DNA of 64,000 bases from Gonium pectorale (lineage: Eukaryota > Chlorophyta > Chlorophyceae > Chlamydomonadales > Volvocaceae), in assembly GCA_001584585.1 (NCBI GenBank), contig LSYV01000022.1, positions 651,035-715,034 of the forward strand, read 5' to 3'. Within the stretch, counting starts at the first letter, position 1; every line of letters starts with the position of its first letter. The notes under the pieces were generated by a model. The model searched no databases, had not been told where the DNA came from, and was given only the letters and a program-made list of their open reading frames with translations. Made by a program: the position numbers and the translations under genes. Below, in pieces: positions 10,001-21,118 of this stretch.

Positions 10001-13000
10001 CTGGAGGCACGAAGTTCCGCTGCGCAAAACGGTCCAACCCCGCGACTGTATCACCTGTACGATGAGTGTCACAGAAAGTACGGCAACGCGCTCCCGTACG
10101 GCCGCGTGGCACACCTGCGCCCCAGGTACATGTCAAGCATGTCGTCGTCGTCGTCCAGGATGCCGCGCAGAGCCGCCGCCAGCCGCCGCGAGCGGCCGCC
10201 CACGCCGCCGATGGCGCGCTTGGCCTCCCGCACCGCCTCCAGCCGGCCGGGGCTGACGGCGCGCGCCAGGGCGTCCGCGGCTCGCGGCACGTGCACCTCC
10301 AGCCAGTGGACCTGCGGGGGGGAGTGTGGGGGGATGGGGGGATGGGGTGCGTGGGGGGGGGGGAGGAAGGGGGGTGTGGAGGGGGGGAGGGCTATTCAGT
10401 CCGTGGCAAAAGCTGACTGATGACCGTCGAGCAAAGAAGCGTTGACCCGTTCATACCAGAGCATCGAACTTGGCTTGTGGCGGCCGCGCGCGCAAGGAGC
10501 GGGCGCGGCCCGGAGTCGAGCCGCCGGGTGATGACGCGGAAACCGAGTAATAGTAGTAGTCTAGAGCTGAGTAGGGAGAGATACAGCGGCTGAGCTATAG
10601 AACTAAGTGTAACGACTGCTGTGGGCTGCCATGCGTGTGCGGTGCGCCTGTGTGTCACGACCCCCCGCCACCGCATACGCAAACACTCGCAAAGGCAGCG
10701 CGGCGCGGGGCGGGGGGAGGGGCCGAACCCCGCCACCTCGGTATGGGCGCCTCGGACGCCGACGTTTGCGCCGGCACACCGGACGCTGTCCCCAGTCAAC
10801 AGCGCCACGCCCTCGGACTGTGTGCCCCCCCCCCCCCTCACACACACACTCCAACAACCCCACCCGGCTGCTCGGCGCTCACCACCACCACCCACCCCAC
10901 CTGCGCATCCAACAGACGGACCGCCTCCGACAGCCCCGCCTCCAGAGCCCGCAGCTCGTACGGCAGTTCCAGATCCAGCATGCCCTCGCTGTCAATCCGT
11001 AACGGCGGCGCGCTGGCGGGTCCGCCTCCGCTACCACCGCCTCCGCCGCCTCCGCCACCGGCGGCGGCGGCGGCGGCGCCGACTGCCTTCACGCGGTCAG
11101 CCTCCACCCCGCCGCCGGCCTTGCGACCCAGGGCGCGCGGGCCGTGGGCCTTGGGGGCTGCGGGAGCGCCGACCAGCGGCGCCGCCGGGGGAGGAAGAGG
11201 GGCAGATGGCGCCGCCACAACAGGTGGGTACGGCTCCAGCCTGCAAGCATACAATCGGGAGGCACTCGTGTGGATTGAGAATGCTGAGATGGAGGGGCGA
11301 TGCCAAGGGACCTCCAAAAGCAGTGCGCACCGCCACCGCCCCAACTCGCCTGGCACCGCCAGCGCCGCCAGCGCCGCTGGCGCCGCCGCCCTCGCGCGTA
11401 GGCTCCTCGGCCTCGGACGCCTCCGCCGCCGCGACGGCCGCCTCGCGCCGCGCCGCCTCCGCCTGCCAGCCGCGCCAGTGCCGTGCTCCGCCGCTGCCGC
11501 AGCGTGCTCTGGCGGCCGATCAGCAGGCGGCCGCTGCCGGTGCCGGTGCCCAGCGGGCTGGCGGCGCCGCGGCTGTGGCTGTCGGGATCGCGGCTCAGCC
11601 GCCGGCTGTCGCCGCCGCTGTGCGGCTCACGTGGCTGGTTGTGGTTGTCACGGTGGTTGTCGCCATGGATGAGGCGGTGGTTGTGGGGGTGNNNNNNNNN
11701 NNNNNNNNNNNGTCCGCGCGTCGTCGTACGCGTCGTCGTAGTGTTGGTGTGTGTCGTACGGTGTCGTCGCGAGTGGAGTGGTGGTCGGTGGTGGTGGGGT
11801 GGTGTGTGGGGGTGGGGGTGGTGGCGATCCGGGTGTTGGGCAGCCGCGGGCAGAGCGGCCCGCGACTCGCCGCCGTGGGACAGCAGTGCTGGCAGCGCCG
11901 CCGCGGAGGCGCCGGCGCCGGCGGCAAGGGGCTGGGCGCCCGCCGCGGTCCGGAAGGGGCTGCCGACGTCGTGCAGTTCCGCGCTCTCTGAGACTGCCGT
12001 GGGGCCGCCGCCGCCGCCATCACCGCCGCTCCGGGTGCTATCGGGGCCGGCCCCCGGCGGCGCAGACGCCTGGTGCGTTGCGTGTGGGCCAGCCGGCGCC
12101 GGCGCCGGCGCCGGCGGCACGGCGGAGCCGTGCCTTGTGCCGGTTGCGGTCGCCGCCGCCCCGGAGGCTGCGGCGTCCAGCACTGCCGGCGGCGCGGTGG
12201 ACGCGTGGGCGGCGGCGGGCGCGCGCGCTCGGGGGCGGGTGGGGCTCGGGACGCGGGGCCCTGCATTCGGTGCGGAGGGGGTGGGCGCGGTGTCCTGGTG
12301 GCCGCTCGCATCTGCAGCGGAACCTGGCGCCGTCTCACGGTCCGGCGCGTGTTAACAGGCAACGTTTTCACGCGGGGTCTTGTCTCTCGCACCGCCGAGT
12401 GGCGTTCCACACGCCCTCCGCCACTACGCTCGCACTTCCGTACTACGGAAGCCCAGACATGCCCATACCTGTTTGTAGGTCGCGGTTACCAGCTCGGAGG
12501 CGAAAGCCCACATACATCTACACTTCGTCCGTACCGGACCAGCGCCGGGCGACGATTGTGGTGCGGCCATGCACGCATGCACGCACGGGATCGACACCGC
12601 CAGCGTCCCCAGAGTCCAGAGCCAGCGTCCACCCCCGCCCGCCCCCCCCCGTGGGTCGCCCCAGGGCTTCTCTACTGAAAATGCCTTCCAACCCTCTAAC
12701 CCCCGCGGTTCGACTGCCGGCACGTACCCTTGCCCCCGCTGCCCCCGTTGCCGCCGTTGCCGCCGTTGCCGCCGTTGCCGCCGTGCCCTCCGTTGCCTCC
12801 GTGGCCGCCATTGCCTCGAACATGGTGACCGTTGGGCCCGCCGTCCGCGCCGCCGCCGTCAAACCCCGCCACCGCCGCCGCCACCGCCGCCTCCATGGCG
12901 GCAACCGGGTCGGTGACGGCGCTCAGCCGCGCGCACAGCGCCCCAATGAAGGGGCAGTGCAGCGGCCGCGCCTGCACACAGTCCACCACCCGGCCCCCCA

Positions 13001-15730
13001 GGGCGCTGCCGCCGCCACCGCCGTACATGCCGTACCCGCCGTACCCGCCGGGCAGCCGGCCGTCGGCCTCGACCGGGTGCTGCACGCTGAGCACGTACAC
13101 CTGCGGGCCCATCGGACCGGCGGCAATGGCAGGCGGACGGGACTCAACGAAGGACCGTCCGTGGGCTCGTGTTCTGTGTTCAAGTGCCCTCTGCTCAGAC
13201 GCAAACCCCAGTCGCGGGAACTGCCCAAGCCGGACCTGCACGCACACGATAGGGCAGTCCGACCGCCCGCCCTGGAGGCGGCTCGAGGGGCTGGTCGCTT
13301 GGGGCCTGAGGTCCGCGACAGCCGTGCCCGAGCGGGGCCAGGCGGACGTGGAGCCTATCCGGCTCCTGCGTCGCTTCAATCACCGGGTTACCGGGTACCC
13401 CCGGACTGCCCGCACCGTGAACCGGTGATGGGCTCTACACATCACTACGGCAGTGCATACAAGTAGGCCCTGATGCGCCTCCTGATTCAGGAGGCAGTCC
13501 CCAGCAGGTTTCACCCGCATGTGCCCCTCCTCACCTCACCTCACCTCACCCGGTACGCCCCATTGTACTGCCCATGTTTTGAAACTCACATCGGCTACGC
13601 CCGTTCGTAGTTGCATGGTGCTAGTGCTTGGTGCCTTACGAGCCGGGCCGTTCGTACCGTGCGCTCCCCCACCCCACCCCCACCCCCACCCCCACCCCCA
13701 CCCCCACGAGGCACGTGTGGCCCTCGCCCCCCGTCTGGTCCGCCCCGGAAGGGCCCGCTGGGGTGGTGGGCTGGGGTGGTGGGCTGTTGGGGTGGTCCCA
13801 TTGCCACACCTGGTCCGCCCCGGGAGGGCCCCCATTGCCACACCTGGTCCGCCCCGATGATCATGCGCACCGTCTCCAAGTTGACTACCAGCGCTCTCTC
13901 GCGGATGAGGATGGCGGTGGGCGTGGGGATGGGCAGCTGCCGACGGGGTGGCAAGGGGGAGGGCGAGGGCCCTGGCGTGTGGGCGCCGCCGGGGGCGCGT
14001 GGGCCGTGGCGACTAGCGGGGGTCGCGACCCGTGGGTCGGCAGGACACACCGGGTTCTTCATCTCAAGACGCGTGGACGGCAAAGGTTATGGCGGTCAGG
14101 GGGCTGCATTGAGAGAGCGGTGCGTGTGTGAGCGGCTACAGCAGCACATGCGGCAAGCTGGGCACACAAGGCTCCACATCCACCATCGCCACGTACGGCG
14201 CCGTACGGTGCCGCACACGCGCACGCGTGCCGTACGATACTGCACACAGAGTATAGCGTGCAGTCGGCCGTACCGCTGGGTCTATGGCCCGCAAGTCGCG
14301 GTACGCGATGCCCATGTCGGCCACCAGCTGGTGCCTGTCGACCTGGGGGGGGGGGCGGGGCACAGAAACAAGATAGGCAAAGACTGATAGACGGAGGCCG
14401 ACGGATCAGAGACATGAATCGAAGGCGGGCCGTTCTAGGTTGAACCTGTAGAGACGGTACCAGGCGAGTCAGCGGAATGCCAGCCCGCGCAGCACGGCAC
14501 GCACGGCAGCTGGCTCGGCCGTACAGCGAAGCCCAGTGACGCCGAGCATATCCGTACCATGACGCGAGGGGGCCATGACGCGAGGGGACCTCCCCGCCAG
14601 TGCTCCACCCGTCGAAGGGATGCCGCGCAACGGCGCACAACCCAGTTCCCATCCCGCAAGGAAGCCATCATGTGTGCGCCACAGCCGCCACTGGGTACAG
14701 AGATACGGCCCAACCACGCGACACCCGACACGCCCACAGTGGGCCTTTCCAACTCCCATGAGCTCCACCACCCCCCACTGCAGCGCCTCGTGGCACGCAC
14801 CCGCACGATGCTGGGGATGCCGTCCCGTGAGATGTGCACCACCCGGCGCGGGTTGCGCGGGTCAAAGGGCGTGGCGGAGGTGGAGACAGCGCCGAGAGGC
14901 GGGTAGCCCCCGCCCCCGCCGCCGCCACCCCCGGCCCCGGCCCCGCCGCCGCCGCCTTCACCGCTGTCACGGCCGCTCAGCTGACGGACAGCGCTGACGG
15001 TGCGGCTGCGCTCTAGCTGTTGCGGTGCTGGTGCCGGCGGCTCCGGATGTGGGTCCCTGGGGGCGGCCAATAGGTAATGGCGCGGAAGGAAGGCGAAGAT
15101 ACCGGAAGTGCCCGAGCCCTGTGCACTAAGGGGCAGAGGGGTGCTGGGGTGTTGGGCTCTAAGTCGCCTCCTAAACCCGTCCCCCCCCCCCACGCGGCTC
15201 GCTGATGGGCCGAGGAAGCACCGGAGCTAGCACCGGCCGGGAGAGAGGGCAGTACGTGAGTGTTCGTTCCCTTGTTCACCCTGGTCGAGCCGCGCTGCCG
15301 CCGGAACCCATTACCGCGTTGGCCTGGCAGCTGTACGGAACGCCGTACGAGATAAACGTACCACAGGGAGAACCGCCACCCACCACATGTCGTTTCGCTG
15401 AGCCCGATGTCCAGATCCCAGGGCCAGTCCCATGGGGAGCGAGCCGCCGCGCAAGGCGCTCCGCTGAAAGCCCGGCGCGGGCGGGGTCGCCGCCGGCGCC
15501 GGCGCCGGCTCCCGCCGCTGCACGCGCCGCAGCGCCCTGCCCGCAACGTCCCAGCAGGCCGCGGCGGCGGCCTCGGTAGCGCCGACGACCACGCTGCCTG
15601 CCGGCCCGCAGGCGCCGCCGACGGCCTGCCCAGAGGCGGCGGCGCGGAGGCCGCCGCCGCCGCCGGCGCCGGCCGCCCCTGACATAGCTGCGCCCGGGCT
15701 GGCCCCTGAGGTTGACTGCACTATTGGCAT
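7009..15730 (-). CDS. MRS2: MRS2/CorA-type magnesium channel with giant low-complexity insertions
   Basis: Magnesium channel of the MRS2/MGT branch of CorA, expected in an organelle or other membrane as a pentamer. Twelve exons: 15384-15730, 14801-15056, 14274-14342, 13844-13936, 12728-13100, 11350-12311, 10901-11240, 10115-10311, 8975-9782, 8025-8110, 7760-7828, 7009-7372. Family landmarks appear in order: MGIAYRDLRAIDP; AILIRERALVVNLETVRMII; LPYELRALEAGL; LDDDDDMLDMYLG; CENLLEFYYVQ; ERIDDTEDFVNIDLDNRRN; a first helix; the pore motif GMN (about residues 1206-1208); a second helix; and a Gly-rich tail. Predicted length is 1,320 residues against about 400-500 usual. The excess is a Gly/Asn, Ala/Pro and His/Thr/Arg-rich insertion before LPYEL and an acidic Ala/Pro-rich one after LDDDDDM. 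Phase closes only if one extra base near 11465 is treated as an indel. The exon 11350-12311 contains an N gap and ends at a putative GC donor. Confidence 0.88.
7667..7722. repeat. GTGCCC hexamer microsatellite
   Basis: About eight tandem GTGCCC or ATGCCC units lie within the last large intron of the magnesium channel gene. Confidence 0.85.
10395..10833. repeat. Composite dispersed element in channel intron
   Basis: This stretch lies in the intron between exons 10901-11240 and 10115-10311. Its left part (10395-10465) matches 2110-2186, and its right part (10791-10833, AGTCAACAGCGCCACGCCCT) matches 63521-63567. Between them, read on the minus strand, are TAGCTCAGCCG and GGCTCGACTCC. These resemble the A and B boxes of RNA polymerase III genes, about 75 bp apart. 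It may be a tRNA-derived SINE; no open frame of note is present. Confidence 0.4.
11692..11711. other. Assembly gap, 20 N, inside coding exon
   Basis: Twenty undetermined bases sit in the Thr/His/Arg-repeat part of the magnesium channel exon. The frame is the same on both sides, so the stated gap length is compatible with the reading frame. The true repeat copy number is unknown. Confidence 0.95.
12640..12712 (-). repeat. Dispersed repeat copy, inverted
   Basis: On the minus strand the block GTTGGAAGGC...TCAGTAGAGAAGCCCTGGGG matches 2050-2090 with few differences. It lies in the channel intron just outside exon 12728-13100. Confidence 0.55.
13668..13709. repeat. CCCCCA tandem repeat
   Basis: About six CCCCCA/CCCCA units lie in an intron of the magnesium channel gene. 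The minus (sense) strand is G-rich, so the pre-mRNA could form a quadruplex near the 5' splice site of this intron. Confidence 0.85.
13797..13860 (-). repeat. Tandem duplication of an exon end and its 5' splice site
   Basis: A 34-bp unit (plus strand CCCATTGCCACACCTGGTCC and following) is repeated, with a third diverged part at about 13735. On the sense strand each copy ends GCGGACCAG followed by GTGTGG. The coding exon 13844-13936 therefore has a second, identical donor 34 bp downstream. Confidence 0.8.
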
Positions 15731-15929
15731 TGGCCCTTTGCTGGTGGTGCGAGGACCTCTCCCGGTATCCTGGAAGCCGCCACGCCCTTGGCTCGGCCTG
15801 GGCAGAATTGACGGTTTGTCAGTTAAGTTGAATGCATTACTGCGCGGCCGAAGGAGGCAGTAAAACAAGCACGCAATTCATAATGGAACACGTCAGCTGC
15901 GGTCAAAGGCACTGCAATCAAAGCCGATT

Positions 15930-16950
15930 TCACGAGAGAGCGCACCTGTGAGGCCTGGCTATTTCCGCTGCTCCTGCTTCGGTGTCAGCGTGACCCGTGG
16001 GTCGGCCGCGCCCGCGCGCCGGCTGCTGCTGCTGCTGCTGGTGGGGTTGGGTCGCGTGTGGACCAAAATAGGCAAAGCTGAGCGGCTGCAGCTGCTTTCG
16101 CTGCCCGGCTGCTGCGGGGCCAGTGCCGGTCGCGCAAGGCGCGGCGGCTCGCGCTTGAGCCGCGGTGGCCTCTAGCTCCGGTCGCGGCAGGTGTTGTTCC
16201 TGTTGGAGCTGCGCCTCCTGCTGCTGCTGCTCCTGCTGCAAGAGGGGCTGGTCGCGCTCCTGGCGAGCCTCCTTGGCGGCTCTCCAGCGCGAGGGGCTCG
16301 TGAGCCAAGTCAGGAGGCCCGGCCAAGGCATCGATCGACCAGGGACACGTGTGTTTTATGCGCGAAGCTGAGTTGCGGACGCCTGAAACGGGGGGGAGCT
16401 GGATTTGCTTTTTCGGAGCGCGCCGGCTGCAACGAGGGAGCCACGAGCGCGAGATAAATGGGTACTACAGCATTTGGACCATATTTTGACACCAGGGCCC
16501 AGCCGATTTGTTCCAACAAATCAGCGTGTCCTTCAACCGTTCGCCTGGTGTGGGGCGCACTGGACCTCCCGCGCACGGAAGCGTTGCTTGTCACGCCCCA
16601 CTCCGCTCCGCTGCATGTGCGCTGCATTGCGCAGCGCCTCTCTCTCAGCTAGTGCACACAACCGCCTGCGCATACCCCAGGGTGCCACCAGTCCCTGCGC
16701 AGGCCTGCAGGACGAGTTGCTCAAGCGCAAGCAGCCCTGGGGACGCCCCAGTCCTATGCGTCCATCCTGCCAAGCTCAATAATCAACGAAGTAGCCAAGC
16801 ACAGGGCACGGCCTGGCGGGCAATACCTGCAATCCCCGCGCCTCCACCTGCGCCGCCTTCTTGGAAGCTTGACGCTTCTCGCTGCGCCATCCTGCGAGCC
16901 GCCCTGTAAGCCACTGGTGGGGTGCCCGCGCCATAAGGACTCTCCCGCTC
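15930..16950 (-). CDS. Possible gene of unknown function (fragments only)
   Basis: Several coding-looking segments lie on the minus strand between the phosducin-like gene and the channel gene. One at about 16835-16940 reads WLTGRLAGWRSEKRQASKKA and ends at a CAG/GTATTG donor. One at about 16430-16560 reads DLLEQIGWALVSKYGPNAVV. The last, from about 16300 to a stop at 15930, is charged and then Gln-rich (RAAKEARQERDQPLLQQEQ, later HQQQQQQPARGRG). A complete splice model with matching phases could not be built and no family is recognised. It could be a real small gene ending about 200 bp upstream of the channel start, or chance open frames. Confidence 0.25.
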
Positions 16951-17062
16951 CGGCCTGACCGAGACGCCATCCGCAGCAAATGCTCCTTGCCTGCCATGGA
17001 CGCCGAAATGTTAGCCCCTGTCACCGGCCCAACGGCACCCAGACGCACTGTCCCAACACCCT

Positions 17063-17165
17063 GTATAAAAGAGAACCAGAAACGGGGGAGGCAGCCTCTA
17101 CGGACATACACACCCGAGGGTGTGATGTTTCCAGCAGGGCGCCGAGTACAGGGCATGGCGGGCGA
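17063..17165 (+). repeat. Dispersed repeat, copy A
   Basis: AAAAGAGAACCAGAAACGGG starts a block of about 100 bp that recurs inverted at 56945-57075. There its rc keeps GGCAGCCT, the ACACCCG run and GATGTTTCCAGCAGGGCGC. Shorter pieces of the left end occur at 36169-36200 and 7577-7597. It may be the end of a transposable element; the full element is not visible here. Confidence 0.65.
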
Positions 17166-17444
17166 CACCCCCGTAGACCCGCGCCTCATCACACCATGCA
17201 CGACGACACAGCCAGTTGGCACGATTTACTCGGGGTTACGAGTCATCCTGATCAGCGCAATCTCACGCCGCTCCTGATTGCACATCAACTGGTCAAGCCC
17301 CCCGAACCCTGCAGTTCTATGCCGCTCGCGCACCAACATTCCAAACATAATCTTGGCACATGCGACGCCCCTGCACCTGCAGCGTTGCCGCTGCTCCGCG
17401 GCCGCAGCGCATCCGGCCATCGCGCAGCGCCCCGGCACGCCGGG

Positions 17445-20400
17445 TCAGTCGTCAAAGTCCGAGCTCTCATCGTTCTCGCCCGCATCTGCCCCCTCCGCCT
17501 TCTTGTCAAGCATTCGGGCCACCAGCGCCTTGATCTGCGGGGTGAGGGGTGGAGGCGGTGGTGCGGAGGGCATTAGCGATTTTGAAGAAAGAAAAGGGTA
17601 GGTGACGACGGACATGATCCTGGCGCAAAAGCCGAACCCGTCATTGGCGACCAGCCAATGCCGAAACTCCATCGGCAAGGAGCAGCGCCTGATATGCACA
17701 CACTTTGCAGCATGCAATGCAGGTGCACGTACACAGCGCATGAGCGCAACACTCTTCCCATTCTTTCCCAGCCCAGTGCCGCCCAAACCACAAAGAGAAA
17801 CATGCCTTCGGAGCTCGGCCGCGCAGCCGGGCCCCGGGTGACGTGCTGGCACCTACAACCCCCTGCCGCGGACGCCGCGCACGATTAGCCCCCTCCATCC
17901 TCCGTGTCGGCAAGCCGGGCCCTCCCCGCCACAATCCGCCAGCCCGGTCGTACCTGCGCTTCCTGCGCTTGCTCCTCGTCCTCATCCGGGCTGAGGCACA
18001 GCGGGCCCCACGTGTTGAGAACAAGCGCCACCTGCGAGCCGGGAAAGAGCGAACGTCGAATGCTATGGAAAGCACGTCGTACCCTGCAATCTTGCTCGGG
18101 CGCTCGGGGTGGTATGCGTAAGCATGAGAGCAACCGCAAAGCAGCGGGTGTACCAGCCTTCACAAACCCGCCTTGCCCTTGCATATGCCGGCTAGCGGTG
18201 CGGTGCACTTCCTTGTGCTGTGACGCCCTTCGCCCCGGCCAACCCCACTCCAACATACGGCCTGCCTCATGCCGGCCACCCTGCTCCGACCCTGTCCGTC
18301 CTTACTCGGGCGTCATGCCCATTCGGGCGTCATGCCCATGCACCCCGCCCGGAGCACCACAGTGGCCCTGCGTTATCCAACTTGGCCCCTCAGCCCCACG
18401 CAGACTGCCCCGCCCCGCTCCCTCCGCGATGCCGCGCAAAATGCCACACTCTACCCTACCGTCATCACCACCACTGTCCCCCACACGCACACACCAAGCT
18501 GCAACGCACACCTGCTCGGGCGTTATCCGCTTGGCCCCTCCGAAGTGCTGCAGCCCCACTGCGTTGCGCGAGCAGGCGCCATCGTGGTAGAGCAGCACCG
18601 TGGGCAGGTTGGCGTCGGGGTAGTTGGGAATGGCGTCAGTGGACACGATGCGCACAAACTTGGTGGACGGGTACTTGGCCGCCAGCTCGTCCAGGCACTG
18701 CTGCAGCAGCCCGCAGCCGGCGTGCCTGCGGCGCGCCAAGCGAGGGTCGCAAGCAGGAACGGGCAGGCCGAATGTGGGTGGGCGCGCGGGGTCAGCGTTT
18801 GGGCGCTAGGTCCGTCTAGGCACAGATCTGCAGCACAGCCCGCATCCGGCGTGCCAGGAGGGCATCGAGTTGCCATGTGGAGGCCGCCAAAGCAAAGGGG
18901 TGGGGGGGGGCCACGGAGGAGCGTTTGGAAGGCGGGCCGAAAGCAAGGCGTGCATGCGTAGAGCGAGCTGGCGAGCAGCCCACAGGGTCAGCGTGTGTGG
19001 CACAGCTTTGTGTGCTGCGGCCTTCATCCGACCTGGGGACACGTAGCGGTGCGGGGAGCCAAGGCAGCGCAGGGAACGGCGAGATCAAGAGTGAGCCCCG
19101 CGCTAAGCACAGGCCGTCCGGGCTTTGGCGCGAGCAGTCCACAGGCAGCGTGACTCAAGTAAGGCAGAGCCTTGCTCCCAATCATGGTGTGCCGAGGGAG
19201 CAATGGCGAGAAGAACAAAGCAGATGGCCGGTTAGCCGCATGCGCCACGGCTATCCCGCTTAGGCAGGCAGGCAAAGCAAGAATCCAGTCAAGGCCGGCA
19301 GATGGGTCCCGGGCCTGCTTAGATCGCCACAAGGCACCCAGGCAGTTGCGCCGGCAGCAAGTGGGAGCATAGCTCTAGAGCTGACGGCCAGCCACGCGCT
19401 CACGTCCCCTAACCTTCGCCCCTGCCCTCTCTGCGCCTTTTGCACGCCGGCCCGCCCTGCCGGTCCACGCCATCCCTCAAGCAGCCGAGGTACTCACCCA
19501 TCTTTGAACAGGTGCACCACCACCCACACGTCGGGCCCCGCGTTCGTGACCTTTTGCACGAACTCGCTGCCTCGTATGAGCTCGACCGTGCCGAAGCGTG
19601 GCCGCGCCGCGGCGGCCTGCAGCTCCTGAATGCGCCGCTGCCTGAGCGGGGGGGGGGAGGGGCGGGCGCGCAAGGCGATACGAAGAGATCAGATGGGGCC
19701 ATGGCACTGCCTGGTTCTGTACATAGGCAAGCTGCGACTCGTTGGCTTGACCCCATGATGCGAGGGAGTGGGGATGGCGTTCGCTCCCCGCCCACGGCAC
19801 GTTGTGTGGCTGTTCCCCTTGAGGACGTGCTCGGGGCCTCCGCAACGGCGCACGGGCAGCTTTGCAGCGTTCACCTGCCAGTGTGGACGAAGGGGCGAGC
19901 AGTGGGAACCCTGTGCCCTGTCCCCTGTGACGTTCAGGCGTACATCCCAATGCTCAAGGCAACCACAATGCCTTTCGAGGCGGCGGTCCCTTGCACCAGC
20001 CCCTGCTCCCACCTGTACTCCTCAAGGAATCGGTCGTCGTCAAAATTCTCCTCCGCCTCCCGCAGCTCGCTCTCGTCTCGCCGCTCCAACCACCCGGCAT
20101 CACGAACCTCCTCAGCCTCCGGTGTGTACTTCTCCGGCTTCCAGACTGGCGCCTTCGGAGGCAAGTTACCTGCAGACGCCGTGTGGGTTGGGGCCGGGAC
20201 GAGAGGCAATCACGGGGCTGGGCGAGACGCAAGAACTGATGCAGCTGAACGATCTCGGGGCGATATCAGGACGCTTGCTAAAGCATAGCTCGCGAAGCGA
20301 CGCCTGAGTGGCTGGACAGACATGGGCAGTAAGCGCCGCCGTCGCACGTTGCAGTAACCAAGATGTAACCGACGCAACTTGGGCCGGTAAGGGTGTTTGG

Positions 20401-20673
20401 CGGCAATCACATATGTTCCCGGTCAGTAGCGCCTGGCTAGATGCAGGTTTGGGCCTCCATGCTCACATTCGAGAGCGCGCGCCAGTGGGCCCAGAGGGGC
20501 CCAGAGGGGCCCAAAGCGGCTGGGGCAGAGCTCCATAAACTCGTCATGTCCCTCCCTCCTCTCCCCCCCTCCCCTCCCAGCCCAATGGTTTGATCACCTA
20601 GTCGCCGTTGGATGTCCTCCCATTGGGTCGTCTCCCCCTCCAGCCCCTTATACACGGTGTGGTATTCCGTCAT
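17445..20673 (-). CDS. PLP3: Phosducin-like protein 3
   Basis: Thioredoxin-fold co-chaperone expected to act with the cytosolic chaperonin CCT on tubulin, actin or related clients. Six exons, all phases matching: 20598-20673, 20013-20169, 19498-19641, 18512-18725, 17954-18031, 17445-17534, giving 252 residues, typical for the family. Exon 1 gives MTEYHTVYKGLEG and TQWEDIQRRLG. Exon 2 gives NLPPKAPVWKPEKY and the acidic DDDRFLEEYR helix. Exon 3 begins the thioredoxin-like core (FGTVELIRGSEFVQKV, WVVVHLFKDG). Exon 4 gives LAAKYPSTKFVRIVSTDAIP then NYPDANLPTVLLYHDG. The C-terminus ends acidic, ESSDFDD. No CxxC redox motif is present, as expected. The gene is divergent from the TIR-like/LRR gene. 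Confidence 0.93.
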
Positions 20674-21118
20674 TGGGAGCCACAGGCAAGTAAGGACGCT
20701 TAAGGATGCAGTCTAGGCGTCCAGGGGCCCTCTCCTTAGGCGTCGCCTTCCAAAGCTAGGCCACCGCACAAAGCGAATGTGAATGTGCCGATCTGTGTGC
20801 CTGTTCGCTGATGCGAAAGTACGAGTTCAGGAACCTCAATTAGAAAACGAAGTCGGATCTTGGTGGTTCAGAGTGTTGCACGCGCGAAGCAGGGAGCAGT
20901 TTGGTAAGCCCGCGTCTTTGTTCTGAAAATAGACTGCTCAAAGTGGGATATAAGTGTGATACTGCAACACAAACTGCAACCTCTGCAACCCTAAAGCCCC
21001 ATTTTGGTCTCACCTTCTACCTGTGCAGTACTTCCACTCCTCGAGCCCCCTAAGTGTCCGTTTCTATTGTATAGAGACTTTTGCTTCCATTGATTGATTA
21101 CAATATAAAGATCATAAG
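20674..21118. promoter_or_regulatory. Divergent promoter region, PLP3 and TIR-like/LRR gene
   Basis: About 450 bp upstream of the PLP3 start and before the first coding-looking segment of the plus-strand gene. It is distinctly A+T-richer than the exons. A strong acceptor-like sequence (CTACCTGTGCAG) at about 21016-21030 suggests that a 5' UTR or unlocated first exon of the plus-strand gene lies in this stretch. Confidence 0.4.

Noticed and set aside
8824..10420. Long plus-strand open frames of 340-390 codons
   Set aside because: Composition is Arg/Pro/Gly-rich, and the minus strand there encodes the acidic insertion and the LDDDDDM helix of MRS2.
10440..10610. tRNA gene on the minus strand
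   Set aside because: A- and B-box-like words are present, but the acceptor arms do not pair and the spacing is too long for a plain tRNA.
11751..13466. Plus-strand open frame of 571 codons opposite the magnesium channel
   Set aside because: It is an Arg/Pro-rich antisense shadow of G+C-rich minus-strand exons that carry MRS2 motifs in phase.
13668..13709. Interstitial telomere repeat
   Set aside because: The unit is CCCCCA/CCCCA, not the TTTTAGGG type reported for Chlamydomonas; treated as a simple repeat.
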